A stretch of DNA of 25,548 bases from a virus. Positions within the stretch are counted from its first letter, which is position 1. Every line of letters begins with the position of its first letter. Of the stretch, positions 14,457 to 22,236 are shown piece by piece. Made by a program: the position numbers and the translations under genes. The DNA lies in the IMG/VR virus record IMGVR_UViG_3300009181_004851, positions 1 through 25,548 of that record; one strand, given 5' to 3'. The notes beneath the pieces are model-generated. The model saw only the letters and a program-made list of their open reading frames with translations, made no database searches and had not been told where the DNA came from.

Positions 14457-14507
14457 ATGTCTAAAGAATTTATTTCGGGTGCACAACCCCTTTTGTTGGC
14501 AGACTAA
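14457..14507 (+). CDS. Possible 16-residue leader peptide before the primase-helicase
   Basis: An ATG preceded at about 9 nt by AGGGG opens a 16-codon frame (MSKEFISGAQPLLLAD) ending 17 nt before the primase-helicase ATG. It fills the only gap between the nuclease and the primase and has a better ribosome site than most genes here. Such a short frame can be chance. Confidence 0.25.
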   Translation: MSKEFISGAQPLLLAD

Positions 14508-14524
14508 GCTATCCAAGGCACGTC

Positions 14525-17302
14525 ATGAAGTTCATTTGTTCTGTAAACGAAGTAGTCGCTCAGCATGTCCATCCAAAAACTGGAAAGATACCTGTAGGCG
14601 GAAACTTCGCAGCATTCAACCTTAATTGGATAGCGAAGGAGCTGAGTGCGTCGGATCTAGCAACCGAGTTATCACAGGGTTATGGTCTATGCGCGTGGCA
14701 CCTACTTGAAGGCAAGAGACAATCCGAATCAACCGGCGTAATCAAAGCTGGAATGATAATAGTTGATATAGATAACCAGGAAGATCGGAAAGATTCCGAT
14801 GGAAACAAGGTACAGAGACAAGAACTTACTTTTGACCAAGCACTCGAACTAGACATTTGCAAAAAATATCTAACGCTTGCCTATTACTCTCCCTCAACAA
14901 CATCAGAGTGGCCACGGTTCCGATTAGTTTTTGGCTTAGAGAAACCGATAATTGACCCAGGATTTTATAAATTTTTTACACAGAAAATATACGCACAGAT
15001 TCCTGGCTCAGATATAAGAGCGACAACGGTACCCAACCTCTTTTACGGCCCCAAAAAAGGTGAGAAAGTTTTCGACATATCTGGTAACTACATACCAGCT
15101 TCAAAACAGGATGAAGCTCACCGAGCATATTTAGCTACACCAAGAGAAGAAAGCCGGGACGATAAGACTGCAGAAGACATAATGAATACATTAACGATTA
15201 GTGAAGAAGGATTAGATCTTAAAAAATTGGTGTCAACTACTGTACGTTCAGTTTTAGACGGCGAGGCAGTAGAGGACCGAAGCTCAACAATGGCAGCGGT
15301 TTTCAAGGAGCTCATAGGCTGGAGTAATTGGTTGACAGCACATAGTATGCCTGTGTGCGCATCAGCGTTGACAGTAGCACACCAAGCGTTCTATAATATC
15401 TACGCCTACCCTCACGACCTGGACAGCAAATTTGACCGAATCTTAAACTCGATAAAAGACGCGACTGACATCCAGCCTGCGATCGCTCTGGCTTCAGACC
15501 TAGGTTCTCTGGCCATATGGAAAAAAATTAAGAACATCGACTACAAGCTCTATCAACAACATGCGACTGAAGAGATCAAAGAACAGCTCAAGCAACTCAA
15601 AAAAGCACAAGTAAACGCTGTCCTAGATTTTTCTTCCTTTCTACTCGACAGCCCGATTGAAACCAAACCAGACACGGCTATCTCAAAAACTACACAAGAA
15701 AATCAAATGCAAGTCCCATCAACACCCACACAGCTCATTAATCTTCAAAACGCAGGAAATAGTCAGAATCGTCAGTTCTCCGAAAACGATGTAGCAGACA
15801 TAATCGTCACTAATCAGGGCGATGATTTTCTGTACGACAGTAGCCTAGATCAGTTTTATCATTACGACTTTGACTATGACCTGTGGTATCAACAGGATGA
15901 ACAACATATCAAACGAAGGATTGTTAAGGCACTCGACTCATTTGTTTTAGCTGGTGTATTGCCTAAATACACTTCAGCAACAATAAACAGTGTGTACTTA
16001 ATACTGAAAGCCAAGCTTTTGCGCTCCGATGACGGAGGTAGAAAAAGTATTTGGAGTAAGTCAAAAGGTCTTATTGCTTTTCAGAACGGTGTATTAGATA
16101 CACGCACATTTGAATTCTTGGAGGGAAAACATAAAAATTTATTCCTAAGACACAAACTGCAATACGCTTACAACGGTAAGGCAAAATGCCCAGAGTTTAA
16201 AGACTGGTTAAAGAATTCACTTAATGCGGGTCAGGAGCTTTTGATTCAAGCTTTTGCCCGAGCAATACTAACGGGTTACACAGCAGGAGAACGGTTTCTA
16301 CACCTAGTCGGTCCTGGCGGAACAGGAAAATCAACCATGCAACAAATCATGGTTGCGTTAGCAGGCTTTCACGGAACACATACGTCTAGCCTTGAGATTA
16401 TTGAGACTAACAAATTTGAAACGTACAACCTAATAAGTAAGCGCTTACTTTTGCTTACAGATGAAAGCAACTACAACAAACGTATGGACATACTTAAAAA
16501 GCTCACTTCCGCATCAGACACACTACGCGCCGAACGAAAGTACGGCAAAGAGATTATCAGCTTTAAACCTGAATGTTTGGTCTGTATAGCTAGTAACGAA
16601 CACATAACGTCTAACGATTCTAGTAGTGGACTCGAAAGGAGACGACTTACGATTCTTATGGACAAGGTTGTACCTCCTAGCTCCAGAAAAGAACTAATCA
16701 GTGTCCACGACGATCACATCGAAGGATCGTTTGAACCTGAAATGAGTGGCATTGTCACATGGGCGCTGTCTATGTCTTACGACCAAATGAAGGATGTTTT
16801 AGCTAACCCAACTAAGCATGTGCCTTCACTCAACAAGACAAATATAGATGCGCTCTTGTTCAATAATCAATTCGTTTCGTGGCTTAACGACTGTTGTCTG
16901 TATGCACCAAATACGCACACACCTATTGGTCAAGGAGCACGAAAGCCCTCGGTGGACGAATCCGAAAAAGGTATGTACGTATCAAACTCATATGGTGCTC
17001 TGTATCCTAGCTATGCAAACTTCTGCAAGGCCTGTGGCTACAAGCCAGCAGCTAAACACAGATTCATTGAGCGAACCAAAGAAGCTCTAATCAACATCCT
17101 TAAACTGGACGGCATTGAGCTTCTGTTAAAAGATGGTATTCCTTCTATGAAGGGTTTGCGTTTGAAAGGATATGATCTAAAGTCGGACCGGGCTGCAACC
17201 GGGCCTGATCGACTGCCCTCACCAGTTGAGTTTGCTCAAGATCCCACGACATCCATCTGGAACTCTGCCTTTCAAAAACATGACACGCCTACCGAAACTT
17301 GA
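14525..17302 (+). CDS. Primase-helicase (AEP-like N-terminus, D5/SF3 helicase C-terminus)
   Basis: 925 residues. The N-terminal domain resembles archaeo-eukaryotic-type phage primases: IIVDIDN with D81 and D83, then YYSPSTTSEWPRFRLVFGL and a YGP segment. The position after the serine, usually a histidine in this group (S-H-T), is not His here, so primase activity is uncertain. The C-terminal half is an SF3 helicase of the D5/P4 type: Walker A GPGGTGKST (596-604), Walker B LLLLTDES (about 641-648), motif C LVCIASNE and GLERRRL with the arginine finger near 702. A D5-like region precedes it. It would unwind the replication fork and perhaps prime it. The final codons overlap the next gene by 23 nt. 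Confidence 0.88.
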   Translation: MKFICSVNEVVAQHVHPKTGKIPVGGNFAAFNLNWIAKELSASDLATELSQGYGLCAWHLLEGKRQSESTGVIKAGMIIVDIDNQEDRKDSDGNKVQRQELTFDQALELDICKKYLTLAYYSPSTTSEWPRFRLVFGLEKPIIDPGFYKFFTQKIYAQIPGSDIRATTVPNLFYGPKKGEKVFDISGNYIPASKQDEAHRAYLATPREESRDDKTAEDIMNTLTISEEGLDLKKLVSTTVRSVLDGEAVEDRSSTMAAVFKELIGWSNWLTAHSMPVCASALTVAHQAFYNIYAYPHDLDSKFDRILNSIKDATDIQPAIALASDLGSLAIWKKIKNIDYKLYQQHATEEIKEQLKQLKKAQVNAVLDFSSFLLDSPIETKPDTAISKTTQENQMQVPSTPTQLINLQNAGNSQNRQFSENDVADIIVTNQGDDFLYDSSLDQFYHYDFDYDLWYQQDEQHIKRRIVKALDSFVLAGVLPKYTSATINSVYLILKAKLLRSDDGGRKSIWSKSKGLIAFQNGVLDTRTFEFLEGKHKNLFLRHKLQYAYNGKAKCPEFKDWLKNSLNAGQELLIQAFARAILTGYTAGERFLHLVGPGGTGKSTMQQIMVALAGFHGTHTSSLEIIETNKFETYNLISKRLLLLTDESNYNKRMDILKKLTSASDTLRAERKYGKEIISFKPECLVCIASNEHITSNDSSSGLERRRLTILMDKVVPPSSRKELISVHDDHIEGSFEPEMSGIVTWALSMSYDQMKDVLANPTKHVPSLNKTNIDALLFNNQFVSWLNDCCLYAPNTHTPIGQGARKPSVDESEKGMYVSNSYGALYPSYANFCKACGYKPAAKHRFIERTKEALINILKLDGIELLLKDGIPSMKGLRLKGYDLKSDRAATGPDRLPSPVEFAQDPTTSIWNSAFQKHDTPTET

Positions 17303-17861
17303 TCTAACACTAGTAATCGCCGGAGTCCTAGGGATCGGTGCCTACACAGCAGTGGCTTCTCCTGAAAACCTTGGAGCAGCTCTTGCTTTTGGAGGAGGTT
17401 TACTAGGAGGTGCCAGTATTGTGCGCGAACGTTCGTGGGCTGCCAAGAGTCAAGAGGAGACTTCAATAAAAGTCACGTCAACTTTTACAGCTCTTTACGA
17501 AAATAATGGTGGTCTTGTAGATCCTTTTCAACTCGCGTACCTTGCAAACATCGAGCCTGAACGTGCCTACGCATTCTTATCTTCTCTAGCTCAAAACACA
17601 GGAGGAAAAACGATAAACGTTAAAAACGAAGGCCATGTGGTTTTTGAATTTCCTCATACAAAAAGTACGCTTGAAGAACTTACTCTCAATGCACAAAATT
17701 GGGTTAAAGCTCAGAATCAAGAGTTAGTACTAGAACTACAGAAACATAAACAATTTATTAGTCTTCTACAAGCTCAACAGGCTCAGCAAACACAACAAAC
17801 CAGAACAAATGCTTTAGCTTCTTCTGAAGCTCAATCAGATATAGACCCTTGGACTAGGTAG
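17280..17861 (+). CDS. Membrane-anchored protein with winged-helix-like domain and Gln-rich tail
   Basis: The ATG at 17280 lies inside the end of the primase-helicase gene in another frame and gives 193 residues. Two hydrophobic segments, about residues 9-26 and 32-48, form a hairpin in the membrane. A soluble domain (about 62-125) follows, with helices FTALYENNGGLVDPFQLAYL and AYAFLSSL and a strand pair, in the order of a winged helix. A coiled coil and a Gln-rich run (QAQQAQQTQQT) come next. It might tether DNA or a protein complex to the membrane. Its stop overlaps the stop of thyX on the other strand by 8 nt. Confidence 0.6.
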   Translation: MTRLPKLDLTLVIAGVLGIGAYTAVASPENLGAALAFGGGLLGGASIVRERSWAAKSQEETSIKVTSTFTALYENNGGLVDPFQLAYLANIEPERAYAFLSSLAQNTGGKTINVKNEGHVVFEFPHTKSTLEELTLNAQNWVKAQNQELVLELQKHKQFISLLQAQQAQQTQQTRTNALASSEAQSDIDPWTR

Positions 17862-18546
17862 ACTCACCAAAGTTCCAACCTGCTAAAGAAGGATCGTCAA
17901 CGGTTTTAATTGCTTTGTAAACAATAGGAAGTTCTTTTTTTAAAATACGTCCGATGCTGTGGGCTATATTCCGATGCTCTAGTTGAGTATTTTCTTTGCC
18001 ACGCAGGCCAACGTAATGAATAAAAGATCTTATTGTGCCACTCATATGCACTCTTGTTGTTGTGTACTCTGGTAAAACATTTCGTGCACACTCTTTTGCT
18101 ATTCCAAGCTCAAGCATCTCGCGGTATACACTTTTAATATCTTGATCAATAAACTTAAGTTTCTCCCAAAAATAGTTTCGTAGATCTCCTGATATCTCTT
18201 CTGCGCTGCTCTGTCGGTTAGTCTCCGCTTGTAGTCGCAGATCAAATTTAAACTCGTCTTTTACATCAGGTAAAACCTCACTTGGGTCTGAATATCTTTG
18301 CGATAACTCTTGAAAGGTAAAACTGCGATGACGTAATAGTTGCGGCGAGATCGCCCGAGTTGTAGCTATTTCGAAAGATGCCGAAGCTTGTTCAAATACA
18401 CTCCAATGCCCATGCCGAACACAAAAACTTAAGAGTCTAGTAAATTCTTCTCTCTCTGGATCTTTGGTTGATACTCGTGCGTGACGAGCAATAGTTTTTT
18501 CAGATTTTGGTGTGATCCAATTGAGCTCAGCCGAATGAAGCTTCAC
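17854..18546 (-). CDS. thyX: Flavin-dependent thymidylate synthase
   Basis: 230 residues. The ThyX signature RHRx7S is present (R72, H73, R74, S82, in RHRSFTFQELSQRYS), with upstream HGHWSVFE and downstream GLRGKENTQLEHRN, which in the family binds dUMP and FAD. It makes dTMP from dUMP using methylene-tetrahydrofolate and FAD, and serves phage DNA synthesis. The start is GTG, sharing one base with the stop of the upstream small gene (TAGTG), so translation is coupled. ThyX genes are common in cyanophages. Confidence 0.93.
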   Translation of the reverse strand: MKLHSAELNWITPKSEKTIARHARVSTKDPEREEFTRLLSFCVRHGHWSVFEQASASFEIATTRAISPQLLRHRSFTFQELSQRYSDPSEVLPDVKDEFKFDLRLQAETNRQSSAEEISGDLRNYFWEKLKFIDQDIKSVYREMLELGIAKECARNVLPEYTTTRVHMSGTIRSFIHYVGLRGKENTQLEHRNIAHSIGRILKKELPIVYKAIKTVDDPSLAGWNFGEST

Positions 18547-18686
18547 TAGCTACGGGGGAACGCTTGTTGGTACCTTAATCTAGCAGTGAGTTCAGTTGGG
18601 TTTGACACCAACCTAGCAACGTCAGCTGGGCCCAGCCCGAGACGCATCCCTGCCATACGAATAGGTTCACCGCCGTTAGTCATCAT
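18546..18686 (-). CDS. Small hypothetical protein upstream of thyX
   Basis: 46 residues. Its ATG shares a base with the upstream stop (TAATG) and its TAG shares a base with the thyX GTG (TAGTG), so it is locked between two genes. Residues include PIRMAGMRLGLGPADVARLV and a basic Leu/Gln-rich end. Coupling on both sides is the main evidence that it is real. No family is recognised. Confidence 0.55.
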   Translation of the reverse strand: MMTNGGEPIRMAGMRLGLGPADVARLVSNPTELTARLRYQQAFPRS

Positions 18687-19210
18687 TATTTTTTAACCCT
18701 GGGCATATTTAAAGGCATTTGCATAGGCAAAGACCCAGCCGTCCTATAACTTTGAGGATACGAAGCGTACGCTTGATCAGGTACATTTAAAAACGTTTGG
18801 TCAGGTGATGCGGTCAGGATTTGTAACTTTGCTCTCATATCAGGAGTCATAGTATTTTGTGTATCCACCAAGTACTGAGCTTTACTCATATCAAGCGCCC
18901 GCATAGGCATCTTCAGAGAATCCTTGTGGTTATACCCTGCTAGTCCAGTTAACTCTGCACTCTCAACAATATTTCCTTCACCGTATTGAATAGGACCAAT
19001 AGGTTCGCGAGCATACTCACCACGGTCACGACGATACTGGGTATAGATCCGATTCATGTCATCAATTGTTATAGCCCGTCGAGCTTCAATTGCTTCAGCC
19101 GTATTGGCATACATAGAAGGCTTTTCAGTCGCAAGCGTACCAATAGGCTTAACTCGCTCAGCCATCGGGCCGAGACCGCCCGGACGTTGCATGAAGTTGT
19201 GCTTTTCCAT
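18686..19210 (-). CDS. Hypothetical protein, possibly structural
   Basis: 174 residues, rich in Met, Pro and Tyr, without hydrophobic segments. It contains a charged helix (TAEAIEARRAITIDDMNRIYTQYRRDR cut at 20: AEAIEARRAITIDDMNRIYT) and a Pro/Tyr-rich C-terminus ending LNMPRVKK. This low-complexity, loop-rich make-up resembles phage virion or scaffold-associated proteins more than enzymes. It is coupled to the gene after it on the minus strand by TAATG and lies 9 nt from the HNH-like gene before it. Confidence 0.55.
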   Translation of the reverse strand: MEKHNFMQRPGGLGPMAERVKPIGTLATEKPSMYANTAEAIEARRAITIDDMNRIYTQYRRDRGEYAREPIGPIQYGEGNIVESAELTGLAGYNHKDSLKMPMRALDMSKAQYLVDTQNTMTPDMRAKLQILTASPDQTFLNVPDQAYASYPQSYRTAGSLPMQMPLNMPRVKK

Positions 19211-19219
19211 TTTTCTAGT

Positions 19220-19453
19220 CTAACTCCGTTTGGGCTGTTTCTCGCGGTTAGTTTTTTCAGACACTACACGAAGATTTGAAGGGCTGTTGTCCTCGGGGTT
19301 GAAGTTTTTATGATCTACCTCCTTACCATCACCTTTATGTACGCGACCATTTTTTTCCATGTATCGACGAGCTTTATTTCGTGCGGCACGACGTTTCTTC
19401 TGCTCCTCCGTACCTCCGTGCTCTCTATATTCCTTGGCGTAATCTCTAGCCAT
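19220..19453 (-). CDS. Small HNH-like protein
   Basis: The ATG at 19453 overlaps the endolysin stop (TAATG), giving 77 residues. A basic helical N-terminus (EEQKKRRAARNKARRYMEK) is followed by KEVDHKNFNPEDNSPSNLRV. The D-H, Asn-x-x-Asn-L-R-V pattern matches the core of small HNH nucleases without the Cys pairs. Phage proteins of this sort can nick DNA or work in packaging. It lies directly after the endolysin gene. Function is tentative. Confidence 0.6.
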   Translation of the reverse strand: MARDYAKEYREHGGTEEQKKRRAARNKARRYMEKNGRVHKGDGKEVDHKNFNPEDNSPSNLRVVSEKTNREKQPKRS

Positions 19454-20688
19454 TATTTGGACCCCTTGATATACCAACCACTCTTATCACCAGTGACCAT
19501 CCACCGGGGGCCGAGATTCTTCTTGGAATACAACTTACTCTTGCCATCACTGGAGATATAGCCTCCCGAGACAAGATCTAAATCCCCGAACGGATCGTGA
19601 ACAATAATATTTTTTCTATCGGCAGTTACGCCTATACAACAAATCCAGTGACCTCCTCCCGTTGGTGCGGTGACAGGACCTTTATGAAGAATACCTATGG
19701 GAACAGGAATGCCTTTTTGTAGCAAAGATTCAATATCACTCCACGTCCCAGTTTGAACAAAAGAGGCCGAAATTCCAAAATCTTTAAGAGCTTTGAGCTG
19801 CGACGAAGCTTCGGTGGTGTCCCCATAGCTGTATACAACTTTTATATACTCGTCATCTATATTTATAGCCTCAGGATCTAAACCACTCAACATCATGGCA
19901 CAGCTACTTGAGTAGCATGTGCGCATAGGGTCTTTATAGTTGTCACGTTGCGAGTAGTAAGGCACCGCTAACCTAATTTCAGCAGTCGGTTTCTTTACAA
20001 CATCTTTTTCTACATCGTTAATAATTTTCCAGTGGTCGGGAAAAATCCACCAATCACCTGCGGGCTCGGCTGTAAGAAAGACTTTTTGATGATTTTCACC
20101 TGCATACATCCTTAGTTCGGTCCACTGCCACGCTGAATCTTTCGGTACAAACAGTTTTTCTTCGGGTTTTAGCTCATTGCTCGCTATCGGACGACGTTTT
20201 AACCAAGTATCTTGTCTAGCTAAAATTGATTTTGACAGCAAAGGATGTTTAACTTTTTCTAGAAACAATTTACGCTCGGCCTCACGACGACGTACTAATC
20301 CGGGAGACGCCTCTTCGCCACCGGCTTTTACCCAGCGTAAAAATTCAGCAGCGACAACTACTCGAGTCACTCCCTCGTTCAGTAATTTTAATAAAGTTGA
20401 GTTTATAAATGCTGTCGGACCTACATTAAAAGTGAACGAAACTAAAGCGTCATATTCATTCTGATTGAGTTTTGTTACAACAAAAGAACTTACACACTGC
20501 TGAGCACTTTCAGTATCACTCATTAAATAACGGTTAGCTTGTTCCTCTGTAATAGTTAAATCTTCCTTAACATCAGAACCTGTGTGGCCGTAACCAATTG
20601 TTAATATGTTCGCAGGACACCGATAAGCCTTTAGCTCCAGGCCTTCAAATTCTTTAATTAAATCGAGTCCTTTTGAAGATAACCGCAT
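19453..20688 (-). CDS. Bifunctional endolysin: GH24 lysozyme plus C39-like peptidase
   Basis: ATG 20688 gives 411 residues; a TTG two codons earlier is unlikely. Residues 1-145 form a T4/P21-type lysozyme: IKEFEGLELKAY with catalytic Glu15, then LTIGYGHT with Thr30; the region usually holding the second acid reads YRCPAN, as in many R21-like enzymes. A middle segment (about 175-225, KLFVPKDSAWQWTELRMYA to GDWWIFPDHW) looks like an SH3-like wall-binding part. Residues about 240-400 resemble C39-type cysteine peptidases: VPYYSQRDN, TCYSSSCAMML, GGHWICCIGV (His) and VHDPFGD (Asp). It would cut glycan and peptide bonds of peptidoglycan. No signal peptide is seen. Confidence 0.85.
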   Translation of the reverse strand: MRLSSKGLDLIKEFEGLELKAYRCPANILTIGYGHTGSDVKEDLTITEEQANRYLMSDTESAQQCVSSFVVTKLNQNEYDALVSFTFNVGPTAFINSTLLKLLNEGVTRVVVAAEFLRWVKAGGEEASPGLVRRREAERKLFLEKVKHPLLSKSILARQDTWLKRRPIASNELKPEEKLFVPKDSAWQWTELRMYAGENHQKVFLTAEPAGDWWIFPDHWKIINDVEKDVVKKPTAEIRLAVPYYSQRDNYKDPMRTCYSSSCAMMLSGLDPEAINIDDEYIKVVYSYGDTTEASSQLKALKDFGISASFVQTGTWSDIESLLQKGIPVPIGILHKGPVTAPTGGGHWICCIGVTADRKNIIVHDPFGDLDLVSGGYISSDGKSKLYSKKNLGPRWMVTGDKSGWYIKGSK

Positions 20689-20718
20689 GGCCAACGAACA
20701 AGCTTTAGGTACTCTTGC

Positions 20719-20747
20719 AAAGAACCGACAAAAAAGAAAGGTTCTTT
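20719..20747. promoter_or_regulatory. Inverted repeat in the endolysin leader
   Basis: AAAGAACC (20719-20726) and GGTTCTTT (20740-20747) are perfect 8-bp arms around a 13-nt spacer, 31 nt upstream of the endolysin ATG. On the minus strand no T-run follows, so a plain terminator is unlikely. It could be a leader hairpin or an operator. Arm length and spacer equal those of the repeat at 232-260, though the sequences differ. Confidence 0.4.
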
Positions 20748-20781
20748 TGGTTAACTACAGATAAAAAACAGAAAATAAATG

Positions 20782-21180
20782 TTACGCGGCATTTATAGTT
20801 ACCCGATACTCTGTAGCACTACGATCGCTACGATCCACGTACACAGTAGCTGTCTCGTTATTAGTTACTGAATAGGTAAAACTAGAGGCAGCTCTACGGG
20901 TAATTTTAGGAGCTACAGCCTCACCAGCTACAGTTCCATTTGCTCTAAGAACACGCACACCACGCACAGCAAAAGCTTCGGCTGTCAAAGTAACGGTAGC
21001 TGTTCCTGTGGTTCCGTAAGTAATTTGATAAACATCAGCTAAAGGAAAAGAACCATCCCCCGCAAAAGACCGATAATTGTTTATAGTGACATTAGATCCG
21101 TTACTAGTTCGGACCTGACCAAAACGGGTAATACCTTCGGGAGCAGCTCCAATCTCACGGTTGAACGTTACTTCAGCCAT
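20782..21180 (-). CDS. Beta-rich putative structural protein
   Basis: 132 residues, Thr/Val/Ala-rich, with alternating polar and hydrophobic residues throughout (VYQITYGTTGTATVTLTAEA, TATVYVDRS, EYRVTINAA), which predicts an all-beta fold. No enzyme motif. Size and composition fit a capsid decoration or minor virion protein. A good ribosome site (AGGTGG, 9 nt before the ATG) precedes it, one of the few clear ones here. Confidence 0.6.
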   Translation of the reverse strand: MAEVTFNREIGAAPEGITRFGQVRTSNGSNVTINNYRSFAGDGSFPLADVYQITYGTTGTATVTLTAEAFAVRGVRVLRANGTVAGEAVAPKITRRAASSFTYSVTNNETATVYVDRSDRSATEYRVTINAA

Positions 21181-21195
21181 TTTAAAAACCCACCT

Positions 21196-21214
21196 GTTTA
21201 GTAAGATTCTAAAC
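21196..21214. promoter_or_regulatory. Inverted repeat between divergent genes
   Basis: GTTTAG and CTAAAC form 6-bp perfect arms with a 7-nt spacer (TAAGATT), filling the 35-bp gap between the divergent genes at 21180 and 21216. TAAGAT on plus and TAGAAT on minus are -10-like and overlap the repeat, so one factor could control both directions. Confidence 0.4.
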
Positions 21215-21215
21215 C

Positions 21216-21551
21216 ATGGAAAACAAAAAGAACTACAACCGAGTGAATGCCTTAATTTATGAAGTTATTATCTTCTTAGAACAAATTTTTTCAGGTTTAA
21301 CCAGAAATAAACTTATACAAAGAATTAAAGATAACTGTCAGGACGATTGGACAGAATTTAGAGTCTTACTTTTTCTGGAGGAACTAGATAAAGAGACAGC
21401 AGAAGTGCAGAAAAAATGGAAAGAGGAAGAACAAAAACTTATGGAACCTATATATAACGAATCACCTCCAGACGGTTCTAACGCTCAGGATCTATTAGGA
21501 GGCGAAATGAGACTTACTTCCCCTTGGATGCACGATAAGCCCGAGCCTTAG
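21216..21551 (+). CDS. Hypothetical helical protein
   Basis: 111 residues from an ATG in ACCATGG context. The sequence is mostly helical and charged: VNALIYEVIIFLEQIFSGL, then LLFLEELDKETAEVQKKWKE, with a disordered Pro-rich C-terminus. The first hydrophobic helix is amphipathic rather than a clear membrane segment. It is a lone plus-strand gene among minus-strand genes and its 3' end overlaps the convergent small gene by 38 nt. Confidence 0.55.
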   Translation: MENKKNYNRVNALIYEVIIFLEQIFSGLTRNKLIQRIKDNCQDDWTEFRVLLFLEELDKETAEVQKKWKEEEQKLMEPIYNESPPDGSNAQDLLGGEMRLTSPWMHDKPEP

Positions 21552-21726
21552 CACTTGCTCTTTTAGCAGCTTCAGTGTTTTCTATCTGAGTGTTAACTGG
21601 TTTACCACGCGTGGCAGCTTTTTTCTTATCGTCTGTTGCACGACGTTCTTCAGGAGACATATTTGCCCAAGCGGCCCGAGGTAAATACCTTTCAGTGCGA
21701 CCTTTTTCGCGAGCTAGATCAGCCAT
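21514..21726 (-). CDS. Small very basic protein
   Basis: 70 residues, rich in Lys, Arg and Ala (NMSPEERRATDDKKKAATRG, then AKRASAKARAYRASKGK). The composition and lack of hydrophobic core suggest a DNA- or RNA-binding tail-like protein or an internal virion protein. Convergent overlap with the 21216 gene. Confidence 0.55.
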   Translation of the reverse strand: MADLAREKGRTERYLPRAAWANMSPEERRATDDKKKAATRGKPVNTQIENTEAAKRASAKARAYRASKGK

Positions 21727-21759
21727 GATTTAAGAACTCTTTTGTTGTATTATCGTGCA

Positions 21760-21984
21760 CTATTTCTTTTTTTCGTACTCTTCTCGTGTGCCCCAGTCTT
21801 CTTTACCCCATTTACTTAAACGATTTTCAGACGATTTCTTTCCTTCATAGCTGCCACCCATTTCTTTGTAGTACTTTGTAGCCAACTGCATTGCTCTAGC
21901 ACTGTGGCCACCCATACGCTTCCTCGCCTTAGCCTTTGCTCGGGCCCACTTTTCAGGGTCTCTCTTTTTTGCAATTTCAGCCAT
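21760..21984 (-). CDS. DUF5872-like small basic protein
   Basis: 74 residues, preceded by GGAG 9 nt before the ATG. The pattern W-x-x-x-K-A-(K/R) ... MGGHSARAMQLATKYYKEMG, GSYEGKKS, LSKWGKEDWGTR matches, from memory, a short family (DUF5872) seen in phages and some giant viruses. Its typical wording there is SARKAQLAVxxYKxxGGGYxGKK ... LxKWTxExW. The function of that family is not known to me. High Lys content suggests nucleic-acid binding. Confidence 0.65.
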   Translation of the reverse strand: MAEIAKKRDPEKWARAKAKARKRMGGHSARAMQLATKYYKEMGGSYEGKKSSENRLSKWGKEDWGTREEYEKKK

Positions 21985-22028
21985 GTAAAATATCTCCGTG
22001 TGTTCTAGCGTAATTTAGCAAGTGCTAC

Positions 22029-22034
22029 TATAAT
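22029..22034 (+). promoter_or_regulatory. Consensus -10 box before the holin-like gene
   Basis: A perfect TATAAT lies 22 nt before the ATG at 22057, with no good -35 box at 16-18 nt upstream. Transcription would start near 22041. This would let the lone plus-strand holin-like gene be expressed independently of the surrounding minus-strand genes. Confidence 0.4.
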
Positions 22035-22056
22035 TTTAATAGATCTTGCCAAGAAA

Positions 22057-22236
22057 ATGTTAAACCACCTCACACAAAATTGGACTGAACTCGTAGGAGT
22101 TGCTGCTGCCGTCCACGTGCTGGCTCTGGCTATTGTTAACTTGACACCTACACCAAAAGACGACGCAGTGTACGGTAAAGTTTACAGAGCTGTTGAACTT
22201 TTGGCTGGAATCTTCACAAAGTTGGTTAAGAAATAG
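22057..22236 (+). CDS. Holin-like small membrane protein
   Basis: 59 residues. One hydrophobic segment (about residues 12-28, LVGVAAAVHVLALAIVN) is followed by LTPTPKDDAVYGK and an amphipathic helix ending in KLVKK. This arrangement resembles small phage proteins annotated as holins in cyanophages, with NLTPTPKDD as a familiar wording. A holin would form the membrane lesion that lets the signal-less endolysin at 19453-20688 reach peptidoglycan. Its stop directly abuts the stop of the HNH gene on the other strand. Function is moderate, the gene itself good. Confidence 0.65.
   Translation: MLNHLTQNWTELVGVAAAVHVLALAIVNLTPTPKDDAVYGKVYRAVELLAGIFTKLVKK

Noticed and set aside
20687-20764. Short plus-strand frame (25 codons, starting MANEQALG) over the endolysin leader
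   Set aside because: It starts inside the endolysin start region on the opposite strand, has no ribosome site, and contains the inverted repeat; a regulatory leader is simpler.
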